Positions 1-11,200 of a stretch of DNA of 64,000 nucleotides are shown one piece after another; position 1 is the stretch's first letter; each line of letters opens with the position of its first letter. The translations under genes and the position numbers were made by a program. Below the pieces are notes generated by a model. It searched no databases. It was not told where the DNA came from and saw only the letters and a list, made by a program, of their open reading frames with translations. Origin of the DNA: Eutypa lata (Eukaryota > Ascomycota > Sordariomycetes > Xylariales > Diatrypaceae); the NCBI GenBank assembly GCA_022661535.1, contig JAKULF010000005.1, forward strand, positions 2,728,001 through 2,792,000, in the 5' to 3' direction.

Positions 1-861
1 CAATTTTTATGCCCCGAGCTAGGTTGTGAAGCAAACCACATTGGGTTTCTCACTGACGAGGCGCGACGAAATCACCACGAGGAGGAGCACGTAAAACCTA
101 GACAGGATCCTATCAAATTCGTTGGGGATAGCCTTGCGGCTGCTCTTGGCTTGGATCCAGAAGGGCATGCCCTAGCGCCGCACAAGCCTCAAGCTGCTGG
201 GGTATCTCCATCTCATATGATCAAAGACTCTTCAAAGCAGGGTCAAACCCCAGTAGGACGGAACGATGCTACGCCAATGTCTCGAGAGTCCTCGACGAAG
301 AGACAAGCCGGCTCAGCTGGGCCTAAGACATCTGACCTTATGAAGAACCAAAACACAAATTTGATTGCGGGAAGCTCATCTACGGGCAAGGCACTAGATG
401 GCACAGTTGGCGCGACCAGAGGGGATACAGCACAACTACCTATGGCGGATGATGTGTGGACTGGGACGATTAATCCGCAGACCTTGTTCCAAAACATAGG
501 CATTCCTGAAAGTGGTGGCAACGGCGCGATATCTGACATGAACGTGTACCGATCGATAACGCCCAATGACACACCGGAATCCAGCAAGGACGGATCAGAA
601 CCCAACAGCGATGTATCAGAAGGTGTCACACTTAATGTGACTCTCGATATGGGATTTGATACGTGGCAGCCATTCGAGGGCGACCAAGCGTTCGATTTGG
701 GGCCTATCGAGCCGAATTTCCTCGACATAAACGACCAAGTTAATTATAACGAATCAGCATTTGCCGAGTTGACCTCGTGGGATGATGCCAATGCTGGTGT
801 CGACTTTGGGAAGCCATTTTCATTAGACACATCGCTCTACTCATTGGACACGACAGGATGA
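1..861 (+). CDS. C2H2 zinc-finger transcription factor, 3' part (5' end outside window)
   Basis: The frame is open from base 1 to a TGA at 859-861, giving 286 visible residues; the true start lies upstream. Near the window edge a C2H2-like finger can be read (CPELGC ... H-x4-H, residues about 4-25), with the C-x4-C spacing and a GF before the helix that are common in fungal C2H2 regulators. The rest is low-complexity and Ser/Thr/Pro-rich. The last 90 residues are acidic with scattered Phe/Trp/Leu (for example FDTWQPFEGDQAFDLG), as in a transactivation region. The role as a nuclear DNA-binding regulator is inferred from this layout. The target and the number of upstream fingers cannot be seen. 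Confidence 0.75.
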   Translation, partial: QFLCPELGCEANHIGFLTDEARRNHHEEEHVKPRQDPIKFVGDSLAAALGLDPEGHALAPHKPQAAGVSPSHMIKDSSKQGQTPVGRNDATPMSRESSTKRQAGSAGPKTSDLMKNQNTNLIAGSSSTGKALDGTVGATRGDTAQLPMADDVWTGTINPQTLFQNIGIPESGGNGAISDMNVYRSITPNDTPESSKDGSEPNSDVSEGVTLNVTLDMGFDTWQPFEGDQAFDLGPIEPNFLDINDQVNYNESAFAELTSWDDANAGVDFGKPFSLDTSLYSLDTTG

Positions 862-2231
862 GAATGGATGTATCATTTATCTCGGAGCCGATTTTTCACG
901 ATTTTCTTTGGCGCTGGCGCTGGATTGACATTTTCAAAATGGGCCTTGTATTTTAGAGATGCTTAGTAGCGGCGTTGAAGCAGGACTTCTTTTTATTTTA
1001 TTTTTTAAGTATTTATATCGTTACGATGCATACAAGCAGGGTTAGGTCGAGGTATACCCAGGCAAATCTCAGCGGTCCAGTCATGGATGGATGTAATGTA
1101 TTTGCTGGCGTTGGAGGATATTTCTAGGGATCTGGGGGTATTTAGTTTCAGCAGCCGGTGGGAAGGTGGTGAAAAGGGCGGCCTTATTCTGCGTTTTACC
1201 ATGATCTTCTTATATAGAGATTTGGTCGAGTTTCGATACCCTCGGGAAAGCAAGAATTGCTTATCCTTTCATCAATCTACATTATTAGCGGTTAAGAATA
1301 GTCCTATCTATGTTTATTGTGATGGTGACATTTGCGTTTTCTGATTTCAAACAATGTCATGGGGTATATATAACCATAGGATTAAATATGCGTATTGGTA
1401 TTGGTTAACTACTTGATGCCTACATGTATTCATGTGTTCAAATGATGTCGCCATTCAGTTTCTAGTCGTAGGGCAGTAGAGCGGGAGAGGTCTGGTGCTG
1501 CTTGCTAACAACATATGTAGGTACACTAAGGTACCTACCTAATTTGTGTGGAGAACGGATAGCATCAACATCAGCCTCAGCCTCAGCCTTAGCTTTGGAC
1601 CCTGAAATCCTGAAATCCCCCCTACTAATGCAGGTCGTATAAGGACTAGGATTAGTGGCGTAAGTTTCTTATGCATGTTTTATTCAAGCCGAAAGAGGAA
1701 ATATTTAAACAAATACTTGCACAATCACCACAGACAACCATCCACATAACTATGTGGGTAATATGTATAACTTCTTAAACTAGTTATCTTAGTAGCTTAG
1801 CAACGCGACTGGTAAACGCGGTGCGGGTCCATCCATTTATTCATTCATTCATTCAATTCAATATGGCTGGGGTGAACACGACTTACACCATCACGATAAA
1901 ATCAACGGGTTTCTCTCTTTACTTTCTCTAATTCCCGTTTCTTTTGATCGTCCGTAGGTGGTTGTCGTTACTTACATATCTGCATATGTAGTAGACATAC
2001 CTACATACCTAGCCAACTATATACAGTAACTTATTTCCCCTTGCAAGCAACGTTGAAGAGTCGAACAGCCAACATTTCCCCTCTCTTCCAGCCCACTAGT
2101 TACGTTTTCTTTTTTTTACATTGTATTCTATATATACGGAATAGAGCTCCTCGCTGCCTTCCAATTGGACGCAACTCTATAGTTTGCTTGCACACATACA
2201 CACACACACACCCACACACATACAGAACGAA
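862..2231. other. Intergenic region, no gene seen
   Basis: No convincing coding frame was found. It contains short CAGCCT hexamer reiterations near 1570-1590 and several TAGGTACC/ACCTACC words (about 1528-1545 and 1998-2012). A CA-rich tract at 2191-2222 lies directly before the next start codon, so it is probably 5' leader of the Whi5/Nrm1-like gene. Confidence 0.6.
2191..2222. repeat. CA/CACAT microsatellite in 5' leader
   Basis: An imperfect CA-rich simple repeat ends about 10 bp before the ATG at 2232 of the Whi5/Nrm1-like gene. It is probably transcribed as 5' UTR. Confidence 0.7.
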
Positions 2232-3740
2232 ATGGACGCATCACCGAGCAAGCGACGCGTCCTCGGGGCGCTCGACGTGAACACCACCACGTCTCCGGCG
2301 CGTACCCTGACCCCCTCTAAGCGCGATGCCTTAAAACCCCACTCTTTAATTGCAGCTCCCTCGACCCGCGTCACGTCTTCAGCACACGCCACGCCGAAGC
2401 GACCTCTGGAGGTAGAGCAGCCGCAGCACCAGAAGGGGGCGACGGCACGCGAACCGGTGGAGGACCAGCGGCCGTCGAAGAAATTGTGTCTCACTCCGAC
2501 CACCACCGTGATGGAGGACGATCGGTCTCGGGAAATAGACGATGACGATGACGATGATGTCTCGTCATCAGTAGAACAGGTACGGGAGGATGATTGAGAG
2601 AAAGAAATGCGCATTCGGCCAGTCATGCGTGCGTGCATACATACGTGCATGATTGGCTGGGTGTGGGGTTGGGTGGTTCGAAATATCGCGGTTGCTAATC
2701 ACGGACTTCTTCGCCACACAGACTTCGCAAGAGCAGGACCCAGGGGAGCAAGAACGACGGGAGAGGCAGCGCTCCGACTCCCCCGCCGACTCGTCTATCT
2801 TCGATAACTCCGCGCACGATATATCGCAGTCGACGGTGATCACGGAGCCGGATGCCGAGGTAGCGACGCCGGCAGCAGCAGCAGCAGCCGCGTTAGCACC
2901 GTTGCCGCCACCGCCGCCTGCGGCACCTCCCCAACGCCCGGCTATGACGCGTGAGGAAGCCCGACACGTGAGTTTTGCTCCGTCTTCCTCCCATCTAATC
3001 CATCCCCCCCCCCCCCCTTCCAATCTTGAAAATGATCGCTAATGCGCTACTTTGTGCAGAAAGCCGAGATCCTTCGCCTGCGCCTCGGGCTCGCGAGCTA
3101 CAAGGTCCGCACGGGACAAACCGAAGTACCCCTCGAAAGGCTACAGCAGGTCAGACGGTCGTCACTAGTGAGCGGTAGTCGTAGTTTTCCTGGACCTTTC
3201 ACAAGTGTCAACACCACCAATGGCTACAACCATAGGAATACCACCACCACCACTTACGGCTCAAGGAGCTTTGGGGGACTCACATCGAATATGAACGTGG
3301 ATAGGGACGTGGCGCCTCGACGCGCATCGCCACCACGACAACGGCGAACACAACAACATCACCCATCAAGACAGCTTCCGCCTCTCCTGCCCCCGCCATC
3401 AGCATCCGCATCACTATCAGCATCACGACGTCTGTTTCCCCCCACGTCTTCCACCTCTCTTCATTTGCCCCGTCCTCGGCCTCTGCCTCGCTCTTCACCG
3501 TGGCGGGATGACGATATCGACAACGAGGACGACGATAGGGATGAAGACGAGGAGCAGCAACCCAAACTACCCCCGCCGCCGACGCACAGGCAGACCTCGG
3601 CGCCCCCACCGCAGAGGAAAGCGCTGCCGTCGCTGCAGCCCAGGGGGGCTAGCTTCTCCCACGCGCCTCGCGACGCGGCCGTGTTGGCGTCGGCGCCGGC
3701 GGTGGCAGCTAGGGATTTGTTGCGTTTGTCGAGGGCATGA
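2232..3740 (+). CDS. Whi5/Nrm1-like G1/S transcriptional repressor
   Basis: I read three exons: 2232-2579, 2722-2967 and 3060-3740, about 424 aa. Both introns have good signals (donors GTACGG and GTGAGT, acceptors CACACAG and TGTGCAG) and are phase 0. Residues 199-227 (KAEILRLRLGLASYKVRTGQ, then a segment ending RLQ) match the Whi5/GTB motif, by which these proteins bind SBF/MBF factors and repress G1/S genes until CDK phosphorylation. The rest is disordered and rich in Ser-Pro and Thr-Pro (TPSK, SPSK, SPPR), which suits multisite CDK control, with an acidic Asp run in exon 1 and poly-Ala/Pro in exon 2. Intron 2 carries a long poly-C run near 3005-3017. Filamentous fungi usually have one such gene, so Whi5 and Nrm1 cannot be told apart here. 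Confidence 0.75.
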
Positions 3741-4858
3741 TGGGAGAGCGCGTGTTTCTCTCTGTGGAGGAGGGTTGTGCGAAAGTATACGTGTGTAGGT
3801 ATTGTCTCGCGGGCTATTTGTGTACAATGTGGAAAGAAAAAGCATCTGCTGGCGTATCGGTTACGGAGTTCCTAGATTCCTCGGTAAGACAGGTATGGTA
3901 TGGACGACGGTTAGGGCGGGTTGGACGGGTTGGCTTTTGGGCTTGTCGGGTTTTGCTGCGCTGGGTTCTGGTTCCATTCGCATATAACTACTTAGGTATC
4001 GTAGACAGCGTTGGAAAAGGGGCGGTTGTTCCTGGAATTCTTAATTTCAAGAGTTGTCATCACCCTCGTGCTGCATATGTATACGTTGCTTATTCGATAA
4101 TTTTACCCAAAGGTCTCGGCCAATGTTTCATTCTGAATTATAACTCGGGTTCTTTGTTGCGAGTTGTGGTGAGCCATATCGCAATGCGCACCAATTGCCG
4201 AATCCTTAGTCCTTCAGACCCTGATCTGATATATATCTCGCCTCTTTGGGGTATTTCTTCCTCGAGTCCCTACACGAGGTAGAGATCTCGATGAAGAGAC
4301 AATGCCTGCCATCATATAATGAAATGGTTGGCTTCATAATACATATTGCCAGGTGACGATAGTAAGTCGAGATCTAGCCTAAGCAGCTACAATCATCCTA
4401 AATTTAGATTCATAGGACAACCCCAACTCAAATCGTACCTTCCGGCTAACTTCACAATAAATTTCCAGTACTTGCTAGGTTAGACATTCGTTGAGTGTCC
4501 CTGCCTCATGTGTCTGTCAACTCGCCCAAGTAATCTAGCATTTAGTAAGTGACCTTCCATCAAATGACATCCCATCTTGACATCAGCTTTCGGCCGTACG
4601 AGTTTGATCAACGTAGAAACGCACGAGCTTGATGCAAGCGCTATACAATTACATCATACTTTCATGCAAAGGAAACAGAGCTACTATTGTAGCCACATTC
4701 GGACGGGGATAGACGAGTACAGCGAGCCTCTCTGACGTTGATTATCACCCGGAGTGTTCAAGGTACCCAGCTATACCATCAAGTACACTCGCAAGCATGA
4801 CCCTGACATCGAAGCATGCAACACCCTAGGCTAAAGGGATACGCCGTATCTAAGCTCG
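3741..4858. other. Intergenic / probable 3' UTR
   Basis: A 181-codon frame continues from 3737 past the Whi5/Nrm1-like stop. Its composition is Val/Gly/Tyr-rich without recognisable motifs, and I treat it as UTR. Nothing else is supported. Confidence 0.5.
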
Positions 4859-5173
4859 ATGTTTGCACGCATCACCAACATGTGTGCTCCTGTCCGATTC
4901 TACTACAGCTGTGGTTGTACTGAAGACGTCAAGTTTGAATGTGCGGGGGCGCATCGAGAGCGACATGTAGAGCATCCCCCGATGACCACGTGGCTCAACG
5001 AGTACTGTCACAACTGTGACATGCTCCTCTCGAAGCTTGTGATGGCGCTCAGCGGAGCGCACCGGGAAAGCACAGGCAACGATAGCTCGGGATCTGAATG
5101 CCGCGCTTTGCGGGAACGCGATATCAACCTCCCGTCCAAGTTACCGCCAACAGCTCTGTCTTCCGAATCATAG
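4859..5173 (+). CDS. Small cysteine-containing hypothetical protein (doubtful)
   Basis: A single-exon frame of 104 codons. ATG 4859 or the internal ATG at 4880 could start it. The first half has six Cys, including YYSCGCTED, FECAG and a later CHNCD, in the spacing of small fungal proteins that begin with a short C-x-C segment and end in a C-x2-C pair (possible metal ligands). The C-terminal third is Ser-rich and unstructured. No signal peptide is visible. It stands alone, flanked by more than 1 kb of apparently empty DNA on each side. It could be a spurious ORF; the main support is plausible codon use and Cys pairing. Confidence 0.35.
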   Translation: MFARITNMCAPVRFYYSCGCTEDVKFECAGAHRERHVEHPPMTTWLNEYCHNCDMLLSKLVMALSGAHRESTGNDSSGSECRALRERDINLPSKLPPTALSSES

Positions 5174-6728
5174 GAGCGCATGTAAAAGAGGTGTGCATTC
5201 CCTTCCCAGGAAAGGCTGAGATCTTCCCTCTTAGCATCGTGGCCATATAGTCAGCTGACTAGATTCAGTGTTGGTAATTGGTCTGTCGGGTAGAGAAGGT
5301 TCTTGATACAGCCCTACTGGAGATGATCGAAAGGGATTGACGGGATATACAGAGACACCATGGAACATCATGGGACATCATGTGAACGACAATCTAGCTT
5401 GGGTGGGACAAGAATCCTAAAACCTCGGAATTTTTGCTCCATATCAGATAGCTTTGCGGAGTAAGGCTTCCCGACTGAAGGTGCACGGTTCTTCCATAGT
5501 CTATAATTAACTATCAAGGCGTCAACGATTTAGGGGGGTAACCTCGGTGAGCGCCCATCGACCCTCGAAACTATTCAAGCTTATTACCGCATGGAGAAGC
5601 AGCGAATAGCATAGGTGCCATGCGATCCTCCCTAGAAGCTGAGTCTTACACGTGGTCGTATCAGAATGCTCGCGACGGCGGGTAATTACGACGAGACAGG
5701 GAATGATCTGTAATGCCATTCTTGACCGAGGTCTTAGTAGACCCCCTCCCCTCAACTCCAAACTACCCTACGAATAGATAGCTTGATGGCGTCTTTCGAG
5801 TCCTCTGCAACTGGCGGTGATGTGTCGGCGTTGGTTTTCCGAAAGGTTCGAGCTTCTGCTAGTTAGTTATTCGTACTCATACATACACGTAGTTTCTAAC
5901 TAGAGGCGGTCAGAGACTGTGATGATATCAAGGAAAAAACTTGGGCAGACTCTAATCAATGTGCCCAAGTCTCCACGACCCCCACTCTCCTCAAGCTGAT
6001 CATATGCACGTCAACGACACGACTTAGGTTCACTGATTAGAAGCCCGGCGCAAAAAGACTTGAGAATTTCGGAATAGTTAAGTTCTCTGTAAGGTTTCAG
6101 TGTTTATTCTTTATACTTGATACAAAGACAGAGAGAGATATTAGTTTCATCTAGAAAATTCTTCGACAGGAAACGGTAACGTTATGTTGCGTTCGGGTAT
6201 GCAACTTGGACCATAGTGTGGGGACCCTTAGAAAGAATAATAGTCTAAAACCCACCTGAACACCCTGGAAAATTAAGAAAGACCCTAAAAAGACCCTAGA
6301 CCCTTGATCTGTCCAGGGTAACCTTGAAAGATGAGTGGTTGTGAGGATCTCAAATTACGCGGCATACGTCATAATATCAGTTTTCGGTAAGTTAAACTGG
6401 TGATCGCAGCCACCACCAGCCGCTCTGTGGCTTCAAAGAAAAAAAAGGACCAAACAGAGGGTAGTGAGTCGGGCGGGACTATCGTCGCAACTTCACTCAC
6501 CTGGATTTAATTCGGTCTCCTTTGCTCCGTCTCTTTCATTGAGTGAATTTGTGTTTACTAGAGTATCAACCGCGAATGTCGTATACGACATGTCTACTAC
6601 GCTTTCCATGTGTTTCGTGCCATGATGAAGAATCCCACCTCTCGAATTTCAGGGAAGTGAGTTTGGAAGGATAAAGGATTATATATTCCGGGGACTTCGA
6701 TTCGACCAGACGTACTGGCCAGCTAGGA
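5174..6728. other. Intergenic region
   Basis: No reliable gene. A second open frame overlaps its right end (6656-6940, see findings). A short internal direct repeat (GGAACATCATGGGACATCAT) lies near 5361-5380. Confidence 0.5.
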
Positions 6729-7427
6729 ATGAAGATTCCGGGACTCAGCCCCAGCAGAATTCTCCGGTTCGGCTGGCAGAGTCCTCTCGGGCTGCGACGT
6801 ACGTTGCGCATACTCAGGGGCATCTCAGACCGTCCGTATTTATCTCTCCTGAAGTTACTCTGGCCTATCCCGTGGTACTTTCCCTGCGACACTCCCGATC
6901 CTCCGAGAGTACTCCAAGCCAACCCCGAGATCGTTAGCAAGCGCTATCGTCACATATATAAGCTTCGCCTCATCCCTTTATGGCGCGCCCGGGACACGCC
7001 GCTACGTTCGTTTTACCGCCTTTACGAAGCCTATTGCGCAGACGATGATGACCTAGTCGGCTTCGAGACCGAGTATTTTTGGAAGCGGTCAGAGCGGGGC
7101 TGGGCGACTGAACTGATTCCCGACCCCAAGGACCCGGACCCGGAACGTTATGCTGTGTTAGCTACCCTGGCCGAACAACTGGTAGAGTCCTTCAACTGGC
7201 GGCTGAAGTTAGGCAAGCGCCGAAACGGCGAGTTCTTCGAGCCGGCCGAAGATGGTACGCCCGCGTCGTTCGTGGCCGAAGCCTGCCCAAGCTGGGTTAA
7301 ACATGTGCCGGCTCTCGGCGAGCTGCTCGTCTTACACGACTGGCGCGATTTCAGTAGACAGGAGGGTAACTCGGAGGCTTACACGCACAATGTCAAGGCT
7401 GCTTCAGGCGCTTTAACAACAGTGTGA
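6729..7427 (+). CDS. Hypothetical protein, 232 aa
   Basis: A single frame from ATG 6729 to TGA 7425-7427. I do not recognise the family. The protein is basic at the N-terminus and has no signal peptide. It has a Trp/Pro-rich patch at residues about 45-60 (WPIPWYFPCDTPDPP) and a charged middle segment with YRLYEAY and DDDD. Then come DPKDPDPERY and a helix-like EQLVESFNWRLKLGKRR, and a conserved-looking end (PSWVKHVPALGELLVLHDW). Codon use from about 6870 to 7420 is convincingly coding. The 5' part is less certain because another frame (6656-6940) is also open and protein-like, so an upstream exon with a junction near 6799-6907 is possible. Confidence 0.55.
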   Translation: MKIPGLSPSRILRFGWQSPLGLRRTLRILRGISDRPYLSLLKLLWPIPWYFPCDTPDPPRVLQANPEIVSKRYRHIYKLRLIPLWRARDTPLRSFYRLYEAYCADDDDLVGFETEYFWKRSERGWATELIPDPKDPDPERYAVLATLAEQLVESFNWRLKLGKRRNGEFFEPAEDGTPASFVAEACPSWVKHVPALGELLVLHDWRDFSRQEGNSEAYTHNVKAASGALTTV

Positions 7428-7554
7428 CATTTATGAAGAAGGAAATGTTGGTTGCCGTCCAACTCTGGCTTGCCACCCTTTTTTGTTTTCCCCAACCAGC
7501 CATTATTATTATTATCATTCGTGTACTCGGATCTCGTTATGTTTTATGCCACGC

Positions 7555-8253
7555 TCAGACGAAGCATGATTCGCCGTGCAATTCCATATACCTTGAGGCA
7601 ACCATTTCCATGCCTCTTCTCATATTCGCCACGTCAAACCCATTCCGATTCAACTGTTCCACATCATCAGCGCCGAGCGGGCCGCCACAAGTCTCAATTA
7701 TGAATCTCGTCACCGCCACCGCATCGTCTATGTCCTTCAGCCGAGGCCTGTTTGCGTTCGCAATCCGCCGTATTTTTCTCTCCAGAGCCCATTCCATTTT
7801 CCCAGCGAATATTGTTAAGTTTTGGCCTTGGTACATTACGATGTCTTGCTCCACGGATTCGAGGAAGAGATCCTGCCGCTTGGACGATCGTATGAAATTC
7901 CGGAGCTCATCGTTCAACCAGTCGGTTTCGTGATTCAAGGTCACTGCTACTTGTCTCACAGCCCTCCAGAACTCGGTACGGTACTCTTGGACGGCATCGA
8001 AGTTTGGGTCCATCAGGCAGTCGACGTCGATTGTGGAATTTCTGTTCTGGAAGAGCTTCACGGAGACGAAGCCTCCAACCGCCATGAGCCGGATAGGCGC
8101 GACGCTCATCAGGAGTTCGGATCTGCCAATTTCAGCATCCAGAGCCGCCAGGGCTGCATCTAGTTAGCTAAGCGTCGTCGACTTCAAAATTCCTGCCTTC
8201 AACTCACCAGCGTCTATTTCAACAGTCGTCAGTTCCCTCTCCCCATGAGGCAT
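7555..8253 (-). CDS. Nucleotidyltransferase-fold protein (AbiEii/MNT-like), fungal hypothetical
   Basis: Two exons, 8253-8208 and 8159-7555, encode 216 aa. The 48-bp intron has a GTGAGT donor, a CTAAC branch site and a TAG acceptor. After a short helix (ALAALDAEIGRSELL) comes MAVGGFVSVKLFQNR followed by STIDVD (residues about 41-62). This GG...ST-x-D-x-D pattern is the signature of minimal nucleotidyltransferases of the AbiEii/MNT superfamily. The later segment, with FAGKMEWALERKIRRI and KDIDDAV (residues about 140-170), resembles the usual K...R..K-D-x-x-D support helix. Function is unknown: it could transfer nucleotides to RNA or protein, or be a non-catalytic relative. The 3' ends of this gene and the 232-aa gene face each other, 127 bp apart. 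Confidence 0.7.
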
Positions 8254-11200
8254 TCCGAAACTATGTCCCTATAGATTTTTGACCGGTTGGGAGTGTCGGA
8301 AAAGGTGGACAGAGCGTGAAGAAGACTTGAAAGATACGGATGGCGCAGAAGTTACATGATACGACATGACCCCGCTTCAACCTCCCAATACCTCTAGGGG
8401 TTTGTGCTTTATATCTCTCGATGTTTGCGTTATGGTGCGCAGTGTTGATCACTTAGACCTCAACGACGTTCAGTAGGTAGCCAATATGAACTGCAGGTGT
8501 GACCCCTTGGCCGATTTTCGGTTTCAGCCGTACACCTAGTAAGCCCTCGATAGGTAACACGAAATAGCTGCTGCACACACCACAATTGGCTCTAAACGGT
8601 TAGACCCGATAATATATATATGCTTCTCGTGACTGAATCGACCAATCGCACTTCCATCATAAGAAGTTCCCAAGCTCGTCTGGCGGCAACCTATCATCGA
8701 CGTGCCCTATCCCGTTCTTAGGAAGGGTATCTCCGAGCTGCCCTTCGGTGTGTTATCCGCCTTCTTAATGGGCCGTACCGTTCGATGTTTTAGGGGTTTT
8801 TTCTTTTTTTCTTTCAGCGGCAGTTGAAGTTTTTCCCTTGAGATGCGTGCATATCAACTTATTATGTATGAAAGAGCTTTTTGACTACTAGGTAGAGATG
8901 TATGTGAGTCGCAATGTGGCTGACTGGCAGGGATTGGGAACTTTTTGTCCTGCATTGCATAGTGCATGTGGAGCGCTCCTAGTCGGGGAACTAAATTGGT
9001 CATCGTCGTACGATTCCGGACGTTTGTGACGACAAATTATACAAGATCATCATCTCTCGCCAGCGACCATCGCGACGGTGGCGAGGTTACGTTTCTGTCA
9101 CAAACCCAAACCGCTCGCCGTCTTGCTGGATATGGTTACAGATATACACATGCGCAAGATGCGTCCACGCGTCGCACAAGCGCCCCTCCAAATGATCTGC
9201 AGATACTCCACAAGTTTATCTCGTTTGGCATCTCTGTCCTGTATCCGATCGTCCCAAATCAAAAAGCTGCCAGTTCAGTCCGTCCCGAGGAACGAAGATG
9301 GTCTCGGCAAAAGGACCTACCACATCAAAAAATCCAACTCTCAAAAAGGGTTGGTGGACCTAATTCCGTTAGCGGCAGCTATATATACGCTATGCGCTAT
9401 CCCCGCTCCGAACCCTCTGATATGACATAAGTTGAGGCGAAAAATGCCCTTCCGTGGATCATCGGTTTCTCACTTTTCGATCTCATGCATTGCCAGAATT
9501 ACCAGGGGGCCTTGTCTCATTAATGGACCCCCCCTTACCCCCCAAGTTCCCCGGAAAGTTGACGTACTTCCTTAGTGTTGATGCCTTCTGCGGCACGAGG
9601 TTGGATTTGGACGGGGTTATGACATCAATAGGGTAACGTCGTCGACGATTAGCTAGGTATAGGCAATGATAACGAGCGTTTCGCGTATATTAATAATAAT
9701 AAAATTGCCCATCATCGGCTTTCCAATTCTGCATACGCGGGTCGTAAGCTCATTTGTCATCTGCTCCTCCTCCCTCGTTTTCTATCAAGACACCGTCGAT
9801 CCCAAGATGCAGCCATGCCAGGAGAACCATGGGAAGGACATGCCCAGAGGCAGGGATGGTTTCCATAATTTAGGCCGGTTGCCCACCCAGGCAGGACCCG
9901 GTAAAAAGAAAATGCGCATTCAGCTTTTTGACACATCAGTTTTGGAAATTATTTAAAATTCAATACAACACCAAATCGATTAGTGAAAAATAGAATACCG
10001 CTTTTGAAGAAGTAAATTGTTCTTGGTGAATTTTTAGGATTTTCTTCGGTTTCCTGGGAGTGAGAAAATCAAAAGGAAACTTTGTGCTGCATGCGCAATT
10101 TCTTCTTACCTCTTCCTGCCAGGTCATCCGTGTAGACGACCATCCAGGTGCTCGTCGTATCTATCTCTTCCGTGTTCCTGGAAACAGAACCCGAACGTGA
10201 GTAGGCAGGTAGATCATTGTCAGCTTTACGAGCTATGAAGAAGAATGAATCACATGAAAGTGTTTGGTGTATCTTAAGACCCAGATGTTCTATTTTCAGG
10301 CTACCTACCTACACCATGCCGTTGAAGGATAAATTAAGCGAGTGAGTGACCTTGCCAGAAAAAGATTTACCCACATGTAGGAAAATAAGACCGGATTGTT
10401 TCATGAGAGACGCAGCTACATACTAAGTAGTTAGTCTCCGATGTCGATAAATGGGCAGATGGGATTCCTCGATTTCGTATAACTTCCCGGAGTGATATTC
10501 GTCTATACTGCACCGGGGTGGAGAATCCTCGAGTGATCTATACTTTGACAAGTTAGGAGCAACGTTCTATAAGGCTGATCGACACCGGTCTAGACCTACG
10601 GTTCTTTAGTATTTGAATCCCTGCCGTGGATCAACCAACGTACATACCATGCTACATGTACATATATATATATATTTGGGCCTCTTTTTTACTATTACAT
10701 ACATACTATCATATTTTCTGTTTTAGACCAACCACGAGCTTCGTTCCCCAGTTAAAGACGTTTAATATGTACATAGTTCTCTCTCTGCTCTTCCTCGCAG
10801 TCCTTGTTTTCCCTTTAGTGACTTGATATTCCCCCCCGAGAAGCCCCCGAGATTCATCGCAGGATCGATTAATATTTATGTTGAATCAGAAATACCCGAA
10901 GATAGTCCTAGAATTATTCATTTGGTCATCTCAAAATGTGACATTGAACCCCGTCCTTGCCCGTATAGGAACTTCGTGTAAACCCTATCCACGGAGAGCA
11001 AGGTACTATGAGACAAATCGTTGCCAAAATGACAACACGTTTCTTGGCATATCCTGAAGTAAGAACGGATATCACGAGAGTATATTACTAATCATAATAG
11101 AACCATTTATTATTATTAGATAAGCAGACGTTGTCATCCGACGTCGAATATATAAGTGTATCTTGGGCATCCTCTTAGGAACGACTTGTATAGCTAGGAG

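Noticed and set aside
3737..4282. 181-codon frame after the Whi5/Nrm1-like gene
   Set aside because: Overlaps the stop of a well-supported gene and has UTR-like composition without recognisable domains.
8966..9430. Two overlapping open frames of 154 and 115 codons
   Set aside because: No motif, no consistent codon use, no intron logic; lack of stops alone is weak evidence.
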